From assembly GCA_937995735.1 (NCBI GenBank), contig CALKIZ010000015.1, forward strand, positions 1 to 64,000: DNA of 64,000 nt. The letters are read 5' to 3'. Every line of letters starts with the position of its first letter. Within the stretch, counting starts at the first letter, position 1. The stretch comes from an uncultured Neomegalonema sp. Its GTDB lineage: Bacteria; Pseudomonadota; Alphaproteobacteria; Rhodobacterales; Rhodobacteraceae. The notes under the pieces were generated by a model. The model was not told the DNA's origin. It did no database searches and saw only the letters and a program-made list of their open reading frames with translations. A program made the position numbers and the translations under genes. This document shows, in pieces, positions 56,585 to 64,000 of the stretch.

Positions 56585-56747
56585 ATTCTTCCTGACCGGG
56601 CAAACGAACGTTTGGGCTGACATAGGCCGCCGCTGCGCTGGAATCTCTTAAAACACCGCCCGTGTCGAATACGGGACCGCCGAGCAGATAGTCTGACCCA
56701 AGGCCAATTCCGGCAACAACAATAGCAGCGGCAAAAAAGGTTTTCAT
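56583..56747 (-). CDS. 54-residue exported or anchored protein, last gene of the fdh operon
   Basis: The ATG at 56747 overlaps the stop of the WD40-cytochrome gene as ATGA. The product begins MKTFFAAAIVVAGIGLGSDY, a short signal or anchor, then a 34-residue tail ending LPGQEE. No Cys or His, so not a metal protein. The overlap is the main proof that it is real; no family recognised. Confidence 0.6.
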   Translation of the reverse strand: MKTFFAAAIVVAGIGLGSDYLLGGPVFDTGGVLRDSSAAAAYVSPNVRLPGQEE

Positions 56748-58075
56748 TTCTTTATCTCCTGCGCGGGCGCTTCACCCGTCACGTCTTTCAAATAAGCTAT
56801 CAGATCGGCACGGTCTTCGTCGCGCACAATCCTCTGCATCGGCATTTTCGATCCGGGTGTGTAGTGCTCCGGACCAAGATCGAAGAGTTTATCCAGTGTC
56901 TCATCAGACCAAACCAGATCGGCTCCGGTGAGAGCATCCGAGTAGGTATATCCCGGCAGAGTGCCCGCCCGCCGTCCGAATACACCCATTAAAGACGGTC
57001 CAGCACGCCGCCCTCCATCCTCGGTAAGTGTATGACATATCGAGCATTTTCGAGTGAATTGTCTCTCACCATTTGTCATTGTTGCGGGATCGCGGAGAAA
57101 ATCGCGCGGCGCTGCATCGCTTTCGGCCACAGATTTCGCCGTTGCAATCGGCCAAATATCCGCATGGTCTTGTATCGTGCCAGCAATAACCCGCTCATTC
57201 CCATCAAATGCCAGCGCCCAAACCGGTCCGCGCGCCGTGGCGCGAAAATCCCGAATTGTCCGCCATTCATCGGTCGCGACGACATGGATGTATCCTTCCC
57301 CGTCGCCAATGCCCATCAAAGTCCCGTCGCTACTGAGCGTCAAGGCAAGCACAGGTTGGCGACCCGAAGTCACATCCGCGATTTCTTTTCCGCTCTCCAG
57401 ATCAAGAATACGGACCCCGCCATCAAGAGCACCATAGGCAAGCCAGCCAGCGGCTTCGTTGATCACGAGGCGATTGATGCCAAAGCCGTGCTTTACCTCG
57501 ATGCGCTTGATCGATTTTTCGGCGACATCCCAGAGCCGGACCGTCCCGTCTGAACTTGCCGAGTAGAGCTGCTGGCCATCCTTGGCAAAGCGTACCGCCT
57601 GAACCGGCGCGCGATGCCCTTTCAGCATCGCAATCGACTCTCCGGTCTCGGCATCCCAAAGCCCGACTGCACCATCCCAGCCTGCTGTCGCGGCCAGCTT
57701 CCCATCAGGGGTCGCGGCAAGGTCGAGGATCTTGCCTTGATGCCCTTCGAGTGTCGCGATGCCATTGCCGGTGGCCGCATCCCACAAGATCGCCGTATAA
57801 TCGTCTCCCGCTGACAAGGCGCGGTTTTCGCCCGGCAAAAAGAGGACACTGTTTGCCGCTGCCTCATGGCCTTCGAGCCATATGGGTTCTTTGGTCTCGT
57901 CTTGCAACGACCAAAGGCCAACTGAGTTGTCAAAACTTGCCGTCATCACATGCTTGCCGTCCGCAGACACGGCGACACCCTTTACGGGGCCGCCATGTCC
58001 ATCAAGGCGGGCATATTCGCTATCGGCGACGGCGGGCGTTGCCGATAGCATAATGGCGGCGAGTAAACTCCGCAT
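56744..58075 (-). CDS. Exported WD40 propeller/cytochrome c fusion
   Basis: 443 residues: signal peptide (MRSLLAAIMLSATPAVA), seven WD40 blades to about residue 320 (four begin L-x-G-H and several end LWD), then a class I cytochrome c domain with C344-S-I-C-H348 and the axial Met in GSKMPMQR. A periplasmic haem protein. It begins just 2 bases after the gamma-subunit gene, so it is a part of the formate dehydrogenase operon. It may take electrons from the gamma cytochrome b or formate side to other acceptors; this is inference. Confidence 0.85.
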   Translation of the reverse strand: MRSLLAAIMLSATPAVADSEYARLDGHGGPVKGVAVSADGKHVMTASFDNSVGLWSLQDETKEPIWLEGHEAAANSVLFLPGENRALSAGDDYTAILWDAATGNGIATLEGHQGKILDLAATPDGKLAATAGWDGAVGLWDAETGESIAMLKGHRAPVQAVRFAKDGQQLYSASSDGTVRLWDVAEKSIKRIEVKHGFGINRLVINEAAGWLAYGALDGGVRILDLESGKEIADVTSGRQPVLALTLSSDGTLMGIGDGEGYIHVVATDEWRTIRDFRATARGPVWALAFDGNERVIAGTIQDHADIWPIATAKSVAESDAAPRDFLRDPATMTNGERQFTRKCSICHTLTEDGGRRAGPSLMGVFGRRAGTLPGYTYSDALTGADLVWSDETLDKLFDLGPEHYTPGSKMPMQRIVRDEDRADLIAYLKDVTGEAPAQEIKK

Positions 58076-58077
58076 GA

Positions 58078-59373
58078 TTACTCAGCGGGGTTTGCGACAT
58101 AAATTGGCTCTTCGTCGCGACTATCCGCATTGACCAGATTGCCTTTATCATCGAGTTGATTAACCCAAAGATTATGGTGTTCCTTGGCCCAGTTGAGATC
58201 AACCTTGCCCGACCCCATGGCCGCGAACGCGCCCTGCATTCCGACCGACCCGATATAGATATGCGCGATGATGATCGTCGTCAGAACAATGCTCATAATG
58301 ACATGCCACGTTTGAGCATATTGCTGTTCTTGCAGCGGTGTTGTCTCAACCGCCAGGTTCTGAGGGTATCCCACGGCCGCCGTGAGTGTGTTGAGCTTTT
58401 CGAAAGTCGGTGCGAACAGCGTGAGTTCATAGGGTGAGAGCAACATCAATCCTGATGCCGAGATTGATCCGCCCATCAGGATCACAGACCAAAAGATCAG
58501 CTTTTGACCGCCATTGAACTTTTTCGCCGGAGCATGTGCGCCTTTGGTGAACAAGCCTCCGCCTTTTGCGAACCACTTCACGTCTGTCCAAGTCGGGATA
58601 TTGCGGAAGAACCAGAGAATAAAGATCAGAACCAGCGCTATCATAAAGGCCCATGACAGGTTGTTATGGGCCCACTTGCCCGCCACAATGATACTCGCGA
58701 AGGCTTCTTTGCCGTAATTTGGATCAACCGTGCCGGCTTGGTGTGTGAAGGTCGCGTTTGCCCAGTCAATGATTGGTACGAGAATATCCCGGCCCGCCAG
58801 CAAGCCGAACCCGGTTACGGCAAGGATAATAAAACTTATAGCCAGCATCCAATGGGCAAACCGCTCGATAAAGCCAAAACGTTTGATGCGGACACCGGCC
58901 CGTCCGCTCTCAATTTGAATGCGTCCGCGCAACAGATAGAATGCCAGCAAGAACAAGAGCATTCCGCCAAAAGCATAACCTGTATATTTAACCAGTGGTC
59001 CTTTACGGGTGGCGAGCCATGCTTCGCCTTCGCTTTGTACCAGGGTGGTGGCCAGCGGGTCACGGCTGCTTGACGTTACAACGTCCTGTCCCTGACGCAG
59101 CGCCCGCCACAGCGACGAATCAGATGCACCGCCCCTTGTGCCGAGTGCGCCGGGAGCATTTTCCGGGTTAGGGAGCGGTCCTGCTTCTCCCTGATCGAGC
59201 GGAACGACCTCGCCGCGCTGACGCGCGAGAATATCTTCCAGCGTTTGTGCGCCGCCGGTGGCTTCGCGGTTGCTCGCAGGCGCTTCATTATCCTGTGCGA
59301 GAGTAGGAACAGCCAAGCTGCCAACCATGGCAACAAGCAGTAGAGCGCAAAACTTTTTCAGAAGAATCTTCAT
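58078..59373 (-). CDS. fdhC: Formate dehydrogenase gamma subunit (cytochrome b)
   Basis: 431 residues: signal peptide, about 110 residues of periplasmic extension (LEDILARQRGEVVPL), a membrane helix, then the FdnI-like di-haem cytochrome b domain with four helices (RFAHWMLAISFIIL, HIYIGSVGMQGAF among the His-bearing segments). It anchors the enzyme and passes electrons to quinone. I start at 59373 (MKILLKKF); the longer frame begins in the beta gene side. Confidence 0.9.
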   Translation of the reverse strand: MKILLKKFCALLLVAMVGSLAVPTLAQDNEAPASNREATGGAQTLEDILARQRGEVVPLDQGEAGPLPNPENAPGALGTRGGASDSSLWRALRQGQDVVTSSSRDPLATTLVQSEGEAWLATRKGPLVKYTGYAFGGMLLFLLAFYLLRGRIQIESGRAGVRIKRFGFIERFAHWMLAISFIILAVTGFGLLAGRDILVPIIDWANATFTHQAGTVDPNYGKEAFASIIVAGKWAHNNLSWAFMIALVLIFILWFFRNIPTWTDVKWFAKGGGLFTKGAHAPAKKFNGGQKLIFWSVILMGGSISASGLMLLSPYELTLFAPTFEKLNTLTAAVGYPQNLAVETTPLQEQQYAQTWHVIMSIVLTTIIIAHIYIGSVGMQGAFAAMGSGKVDLNWAKEHHNLWVNQLDDKGNLVNADSRDEEPIYVANPAE

Positions 59374-59492
59374 CGCGGCATCCCTTATTCGCTTTCGAGC
59401 GCCGGGAGCGACGGTCCGAAAGCCGATCTTATGTGCTTTCAGAGATAGTAGCGGGTGAAGCGCGAACGCTCCACCCAATATTTGTCAGACGT

Positions 59493-60086
59493 TTAAGCGC
59501 CTTTTTGTCCGTAAGCAGTACCCCAGCCCCAAGCACCGGAACCAAAACCGCGTGCTACGACACGTTCGCGATAAATCGCGCTCACATCGTCGCCGTCACC
59601 GGCAAGCAGCGCTTTGGTTGAGCACATTTCGGCGCAGATTGGCAGTTTGCCTTCCGCAATACGGTTGCGACCGTATTTCTGGAATTCCACTTCCGAATGG
59701 GTTTCTTCCGGTCCGCCGGCGCAGAAGGTACATTTGTCCATCTTGCCACGGGAGCCGAAATTGCCGGCTTGCGGAAATTGCGGCGCGCCAAACGGACACG
59801 CATAGAAACAATAACCACAACCGATGCACAGGTCTTTCGAGTGAAGGACCACACCCTCTTCGGATTGATAAAAACAATCCACGGGGCAGACCGCCGCGCA
59901 AGGCGCGTCGGAACAATGCATACAAGCGACTGAGACTGAGCGTTCGCCGGGTCTACCGTCATTAATGGTAACGACGCGGCGACGGTTGATGCCCCAAGGG
60001 ACTTCATGCTCGTTCTTACACGCTGTGACACAGGCGTTGCATTCAATGCAGCGTTCGGCATCACAGAGGAACTTCATTCTAGCCAT
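59493..60086 (-). CDS. fdhB: Formate dehydrogenase beta (4Fe-4S) subunit
   Basis: 197 residues with four [4Fe-4S] motifs: CIECNACVTAC, CMHCSDAPCAAVCP, CIGCGYCFYACPFG and CTFC...CAEMC. It conducts electrons from the alpha subunit to the cytochrome b. No C-terminal membrane helix, unlike FdnH; this short form is usual in alphaproteobacterial Fdh3. Starts MARMKFLCDAERC. Confidence 0.94.
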   Translation of the reverse strand: MARMKFLCDAERCIECNACVTACKNEHEVPWGINRRRVVTINDGRPGERSVSVACMHCSDAPCAAVCPVDCFYQSEEGVVLHSKDLCIGCGYCFYACPFGAPQFPQAGNFGSRGKMDKCTFCAGGPEETHSEVEFQKYGRNRIAEGKLPICAEMCSTKALLAGDGDDVSAIYRERVVARGFGSGAWGWGTAYGQKGA

Positions 60087-60099
60087 TGTTTAGCTCCCC

Positions 60100-63003
60100 T
60101 CACACTTTCTCGATTTTGCAGAGAGTACATTTCGACTCCTGCATTTGCGTCACCGAGTCATACCCATAGGTTTGCGCGGTGTTCGAGCTTTCGCCCAAGA
60201 CATACGGGTCAGCCCCTTTCGGGTATTTGTGACGTCTGTCTTCACCTTCGAGGTGTCCACCGAAGTGGAATGGCATAAAGGCAACGCCAGCGCCAACGCG
60301 CTCGGTAACCATAGCCATCACTTTGACTTTAGCTCCCTCAGCGCCTTCGACCCAGACTTGCTCGCCGTCACGGATACCAAGATCATTGGCATCGCGTGGG
60401 TTGATTTCGACAAACATGTCTTGTTGCAGTTCCGCAAGCCACGGGTTTGAGCGGCTTTCATCTCCGCCGCCTTCATACTCGACCAAACGACCCGAGGTTA
60501 GGATCATCGGGTAATCACCAGAGAAATCCTTGTCCTGAATCGACTTGTACAAAGTTGGCAGGCGGTAAGCCTTCCGGTCTTCGTAAGTCGGATAATCGGC
60601 TACGAGGTCGCGGCGGCTAGTATACAGTGGCTCGCGGTGAAGCGGTACTGGGTCCGGGAAGTTCCAAACAACCGTACGGGCTTTTGCGTTCCCGAAAGGA
60701 GCACAGCCATGCTTGATTGCGACGCGCTGGATGCCGCCTGAAAGGTCAGTTTTCCAGTTCGTTTTGTCTCCGGCGACCTTTTCGATCATTCCGCGTTCAT
60801 AATCGGTGAGATCACCGTCCCAGCCAAGCTCTTTGAGCATCGCCATCGTGAACTCAGGATAACCGTCTTTGATCTCCGACCCGACCGAGGCTACGCCTTC
60901 AGCCAACAGGTTCTCACCATCCCGTTCAACGCCGAAGCGCGCGCGGAAGGTCAGACCGCCTTCACCGACAGGGCGTGACATGTCATAGAGGTTCGGCGTT
61001 CCGGGGTGACCCATTTCGCCCGTACCCCATGATGGCCAAGGCATACCGTAGAATTCGCCGTCATTCTCGCCGCCAACCGCTTGCAGCGATGTGCGATCAA
61101 ATGTGTGCTGATTCCGCATGTGGGACTTGATCCGATCAGGGTCCCAGCCGGTATAGCCGATGGTCCACATACCCTGATTGAACTCGCGGGTTGTTTCTTC
61201 GACATTAGGGATACCATCGTCATCGCGGCGGATGTTGCGGAAGAAGCGGTCGGCAAAGCCGAACTTATCAGCAAACAAAGCGATGATTTCATGGTCGGTT
61301 TTTGCTTCAAACAGCGGATCGAATACTTTTTCACGCCACTGAACCGAACGGTTCGAAGCCGTTACAGAGCCTTCAGTTTCAAATTGGGTTGCTGCCGGCA
61401 ACAGATACGCGCCATCTTCGCGGTCATGAAGGATCGCAGAGACGGTTGGATAAGGATCAATCACAACAAGGAGTTCAAGTTTCTCCATCGCTGTTTTCAT
61501 CTCGGTCATGCGCGTTTGTGAGTTTGGCGCGTGGCCCCAGAAGACCATGGCCTTCACGTTATCCGGTTGATCGATATTGTCCTTGTCTTCAAGAACACCG
61601 TCAATCCAACGGGAGACAGGCATTCCTTTGCCTTCCATCAGCTCTTTCGAACCGAATTGGGAGAGCAGGAACTCATACTCATCATCCCAAGATGCTTTGT
61701 CGGCATCTTTGCCAGCCCAAACGCGCGCCCAGTGTTTCCACGAGCCGGTTTTCAGGCCGTAATAGCCGGGCAGGGTGTGCGAGAGAACGCCAAGGTCCGT
61801 AGCGCCTTGCACGTTATCATGGCCACGGAAGATGTTCGTTCCGCCACCTGCTGTACCCATATTGCCTAGGGCAAGCTGGAGAACACAGTAAGCGCGGGTG
61901 TTGTTGTTGCCATTCGTGTGCTGTGTGCCGCCCATGCACCAGATCACCGTACCAGGACGGTTATTAGCCATCGTGCGCGCTACACGTTTCATCTGAGAGC
62001 CGGGAACGCCAGTGACACGCTCGACTTCTTCAGGAGTCCACTTCGCAACTTCTTCTTTAATCTGGTCCATGCCCCAGACACGGGTGCGGATGAACTCTTT
62101 GTCCTCCCAACCGTTCTCGAACACATGCCAGAGAATACCCCATATCAGCGCAACGTCCGAACCCGGACGGAAGCGGACATATTCGTCAGCATGAGCTGCG
62201 GTCCGTGTAAAGCGCGGGTCACAAACGATCAGCGGAGCATTGTTTTGCTCTTTTGCGCGCAAAACGTGCAGCAGCGAAACCGGGTGTGCTTCTGCAGGGT
62301 TACCACCGATGATGAAGATAGCTCTTGATCTGTGGATGTCGTTGTAACTGTTGGTCATGGCGCCGTAGCCCCATGTGTTCGCTACGCCAGCCACGGTTGT
62401 CGAGTGACAGATGCGGGCTTGGTGGTCGACGTTGTTCGTGCCCCAGTAGGCAGCAAACTTACGGAACAAATATGCCTGTTCGTTGGAGTGCTTCGCAGAA
62501 CCGAGCCAGTAAACACCATCAGGGCCGGCTGGTCCGTTGCGGATTTCCATCATCTTGTCGCCGATCTCGTTGATCGCCGTATCCCAAGAGACTTTTTCCC
62601 ACTTACCACCCGTCAGGCGCATTGGATGCTTCAGGCGTCGCTCACCATGAGCGTGCTCGCGAACTGAAGCGCCTTTAGCGCAGTGCGCGCCAAGATTAAA
62701 CGGGCTATCCCAACCGGGTTCCTGCCCAACCCAAACGCCGTTATCAACTTCGGCGAGGACTGTACAACCCACTGAACAGTGAGTGCAGACAGACTTTTTG
62801 ATCTCAACATTTCCGTTCGAGCTGGTCGCGGCGGCAGCTTTCGTTACTGAGCCTGCGGATGCACCAACGGCAGCCAAACCGCCAATGGCGAGGCCGGAAT
62901 TTTTAAGAAATGAACGGCGATCAACGGTTTCTTCCGCGATCTTCGCCAGGATCGAGCTTCCACGGGAGCGTCTCGCAACCCCGACGGATTTTTTCCTGAG
63001 CAT
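60100..63003 (-). CDS. fdhA: Formate dehydrogenase alpha subunit (Mo/W-bis-MGD), Tat-exported
   Basis: 967 residues. Tat signal with R29-R-S-F-L-K, [4Fe-4S] ligands C73, C76, C80 and C108, and the metal ligand C199 followed by H200 (ARICHSTTVAG). The ligand is Cys, not selenocysteine. Molybdopterin-binding runs such as WCMGGTQHTNGNN and a C-terminal DHBP-like domain follow. Oxidises formate in the periplasm to CO2. Mo or W cannot be told from sequence. Confidence 0.95.
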   Translation of the reverse strand: MLRKKSVGVARRSRGSSILAKIAEETVDRRSFLKNSGLAIGGLAAVGASAGSVTKAAAATSSNGNVEIKKSVCTHCSVGCTVLAEVDNGVWVGQEPGWDSPFNLGAHCAKGASVREHAHGERRLKHPMRLTGGKWEKVSWDTAINEIGDKMMEIRNGPAGPDGVYWLGSAKHSNEQAYLFRKFAAYWGTNNVDHQARICHSTTVAGVANTWGYGAMTNSYNDIHRSRAIFIIGGNPAEAHPVSLLHVLRAKEQNNAPLIVCDPRFTRTAAHADEYVRFRPGSDVALIWGILWHVFENGWEDKEFIRTRVWGMDQIKEEVAKWTPEEVERVTGVPGSQMKRVARTMANNRPGTVIWCMGGTQHTNGNNNTRAYCVLQLALGNMGTAGGGTNIFRGHDNVQGATDLGVLSHTLPGYYGLKTGSWKHWARVWAGKDADKASWDDEYEFLLSQFGSKELMEGKGMPVSRWIDGVLEDKDNIDQPDNVKAMVFWGHAPNSQTRMTEMKTAMEKLELLVVIDPYPTVSAILHDREDGAYLLPAATQFETEGSVTASNRSVQWREKVFDPLFEAKTDHEIIALFADKFGFADRFFRNIRRDDDGIPNVEETTREFNQGMWTIGYTGWDPDRIKSHMRNQHTFDRTSLQAVGGENDGEFYGMPWPSWGTGEMGHPGTPNLYDMSRPVGEGGLTFRARFGVERDGENLLAEGVASVGSEIKDGYPEFTMAMLKELGWDGDLTDYERGMIEKVAGDKTNWKTDLSGGIQRVAIKHGCAPFGNAKARTVVWNFPDPVPLHREPLYTSRRDLVADYPTYEDRKAYRLPTLYKSIQDKDFSGDYPMILTSGRLVEYEGGGDESRSNPWLAELQQDMFVEINPRDANDLGIRDGEQVWVEGAEGAKVKVMAMVTERVGAGVAFMPFHFGGHLEGEDRRHKYPKGADPYVLGESSNTAQTYGYDSVTQMQESKCTLCKIEKV

Positions 63004-63082
63004 GGTTTCCTCCTAATTGGCCGAACTGGCCGTCGCTTAGTCGGGAAAGGGCAAACGCAACCGATCCCGCCTTCGAGACGGA

Positions 63083-63271
63083 TCAGAAGCGGCAGCTATC
63101 CAGATATGCTTTGACGTGTGCTGTCTCCGAGTATCCAAGTTCGGTTTTGACCTCTGCGGCCATTGCCTTGCTCGAACCCGCGACTGCTGCTGCTGCGAGA
63201 GCGGGCGCGCCCACCGTTGCTAGCTTTAGAAAGTCGCGACGACCGGAAACGTCGTCTTTGGATCTTGCCAC
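63083..63271 (-). CDS. Small Tat-signal protein of the fdh operon
   Basis: 62 residues from a GTG at 63271: VARSKDDVSGRRDFLKLATV, a Tat signal with RRDFLK, then a short tail ending AYLDSCRF. Such tiny RR-proteins are regularly found before fdhA in proteobacteria and may help maturation or export; function not proven. I found no ATG that suits better. Confidence 0.75.
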   Translation of the reverse strand: MARSKDDVSGRRDFLKLATVGAPALAAAAVAGSSKAMAAEVKTELGYSETAHVKAYLDSCRF

Positions 63272-63345
63272 GAGTCTATCCTCTCTTTCAGTGCGCCCCG
63301 TCGGGCGGAAACAAAAACACCGGGCTGCGTCCAACCCAATGTTAA

Positions 63346-63954
63346 TTAGGTCATTCGAAACGCTTCTTTTTCGATCTCGATAAAGCGCGCACCGACTGTT
63401 CCGACCGGAGCATAGAGCAGTGAGTGTTCCGCTCTCTCTAGGTCTGAGAAAAAATGCCCCGCCCATGGTGAAATATGCGTTGCGAAGAAGTCTTTTTGTG
63501 TCGTCAGTTCTGCGGGCGGTCCAAACTTGCCCAATATCAATCCGGCCATCATTTCGCAGAGTGAGCCGATGTTATCTTCCGGTTCATAGACCGTTGGCGC
63601 ACGCGCAATTTGAAGCCGCGCCATATCGTTGCGCAGCTTGGCGAGTGGTTTTTCGTTAAGAAAACCGGTCATGTAATAGCTTGCGTAGGGCAGCAGCTCG
63701 CCGCGCCCCAATCCAACAAACAAATCATGGAATTCACGCGCGGCTTTTTCCGCGCCAGTCGATTTGGCGATTTTTGAAAGCGCCAAAATCGCTTCGCCCA
63801 TCGGCGTAGCGTCCCCTGAGAGGGCGGCGAGTTTTGTCAGCAAATCTTTTGACGGAGAATCGCGCAAAACCGCGCCTAACAGATCATATACCTGTGCGCG
63901 CATAATATCTTCATGCGCAATCTCATCGCGCACTATTGTACCGGCATCACCCAT
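63346..63954 (-). CDS. TorD/DmsD-family chaperone
   Basis: 202 helical residues. LVGLGRGELLPYASYYMTGFL, then EPEDNIGSLCEMMAGLI match the TorD/NarJ-like chaperones (the E-P-x-D-H region) that bind the Tat signals of molybdoenzymes. It is the first gene of the operon in the window; further accessory genes may lie beyond 64000. Confidence 0.88.
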   Translation of the reverse strand: MGDAGTIVRDEIAHEDIMRAQVYDLLGAVLRDSPSKDLLTKLAALSGDATPMGEAILALSKIAKSTGAEKAAREFHDLFVGLGRGELLPYASYYMTGFLNEKPLAKLRNDMARLQIARAPTVYEPEDNIGSLCEMMAGLILGKFGPPAELTTQKDFFATHISPWAGHFFSDLERAEHSLLYAPVGTVGARFIEIEKEAFRMT

Positions 63955-64000
63955 CGAGGGCGTTTCCTTCCCTTGCGGCCTTTATAGACCAATGTCCGCG

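Noticed and set aside
62400-62420. Selenocysteine at the FdhA metal ligand
   Set aside because: The codon reads as Cys (C199) and no in-frame TGA with a SECIS-like hairpin is needed.

Overview
The window is a chromosomal stretch from an alphaproteobacterium, most likely of the Rhodobacterales (Rhodobacteraceae-like). The pointers are the gene content: an FtsE-FtsX-PlsC operon, xseB-ispA, phosphatidylcholine synthase, mesaconyl-CoA hydratase of the ethylmalonyl-CoA pathway next to an ScfR-type regulator, a DUF6314 protein, several TRAP/GlcG/CaiB catabolic genes and a three-subunit Tat-exported formate dehydrogenase. By eye the base composition is in the mid-50s %GC; one island near 39.7-40.7 kb is clearly more AT-rich. 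No rRNA, CRISPR array, intact insertion sequence or prophage is visible; there is one tRNA-Leu.

Layout. 0-8 kb: the 3' end of an IS5-type transposase, then housekeeping genes (pcs, rpmG, a PagL-like outer membrane protein, a Bax-inhibitor family protein, RNA 2',3'-cyclic phosphodiesterase, tRNA-Leu, a VTT membrane protein, dsbB, an EamA transporter, a carboxylesterase, an HNH nuclease, a YdjM-like membrane protein). 8-13 kb, mostly minus strand: oligoendopeptidase F with a 39-residue partner ORF, a small exported protein, and the overlapping ftsE-ftsX-plsC operon. 13-18.6 kb, plus strand: a zinc-ribbon/DUF3426 protein, an ABC exporter pair, a histone deacetylase-like amidohydrolase, xseB and ispA. 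18.6-25 kb: a YghU-like GST, an exported protein, an isolated sdhB, a Tat-exported peptide-type binding protein and a CocE-type hydrolase.

25-34 kb is a catabolic block: a TRAP transporter (dctP, dctQ, dctM), a GlcG-like protein and a CaiB CoA-transferase in one overlapping minus-strand operon, a class V aminotransferase (serine-glyoxylate type), and divergently a 962-residue FAD/Fe-S oxidase. Together they suggest import and oxidation of a small 2-hydroxy acid with glyoxylate transamination; the substrate cannot be read from sequence. 34-41 kb is more accessory: a zinc-ribbon/YeiH fusion, a lipoprotein, a LysR regulator facing an exported beta-propeller protein, a decayed ccdAB toxin-antitoxin relic and a coiled-coil repeat membrane protein.

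40.7-49 kb carries a phytanoyl-CoA dioxygenase family protein, mesaconyl-CoA hydratase, the ScfR-like regulator with an inverted repeat in front of it, a second class V aminotransferase that lacks the PLP-binding lysine, an SDR protein lacking YxxxK, a YihU-like beta-hydroxyacid dehydrogenase and tgt. 49-56.5 kb is housekeeping (TetR, bioY, DUF6314, a methyltransferase-like protein, an SpoU RNA methylase, ctaA, a thioesterase, M3 peptidase). 56.5-64 kb is one minus-strand formate dehydrogenase operon: TorD-like chaperone, small Tat protein, alpha, beta and gamma subunits, followed by a seven-bladed WD40/cytochrome c fusion and a 54-residue ORF. The most unusual items are this WD40-cytochrome c attached to formate dehydrogenase, the Lys-to-Thr aminotransferase, the zinc-ribbon/YeiH fusion and the toxin-antitoxin relic.
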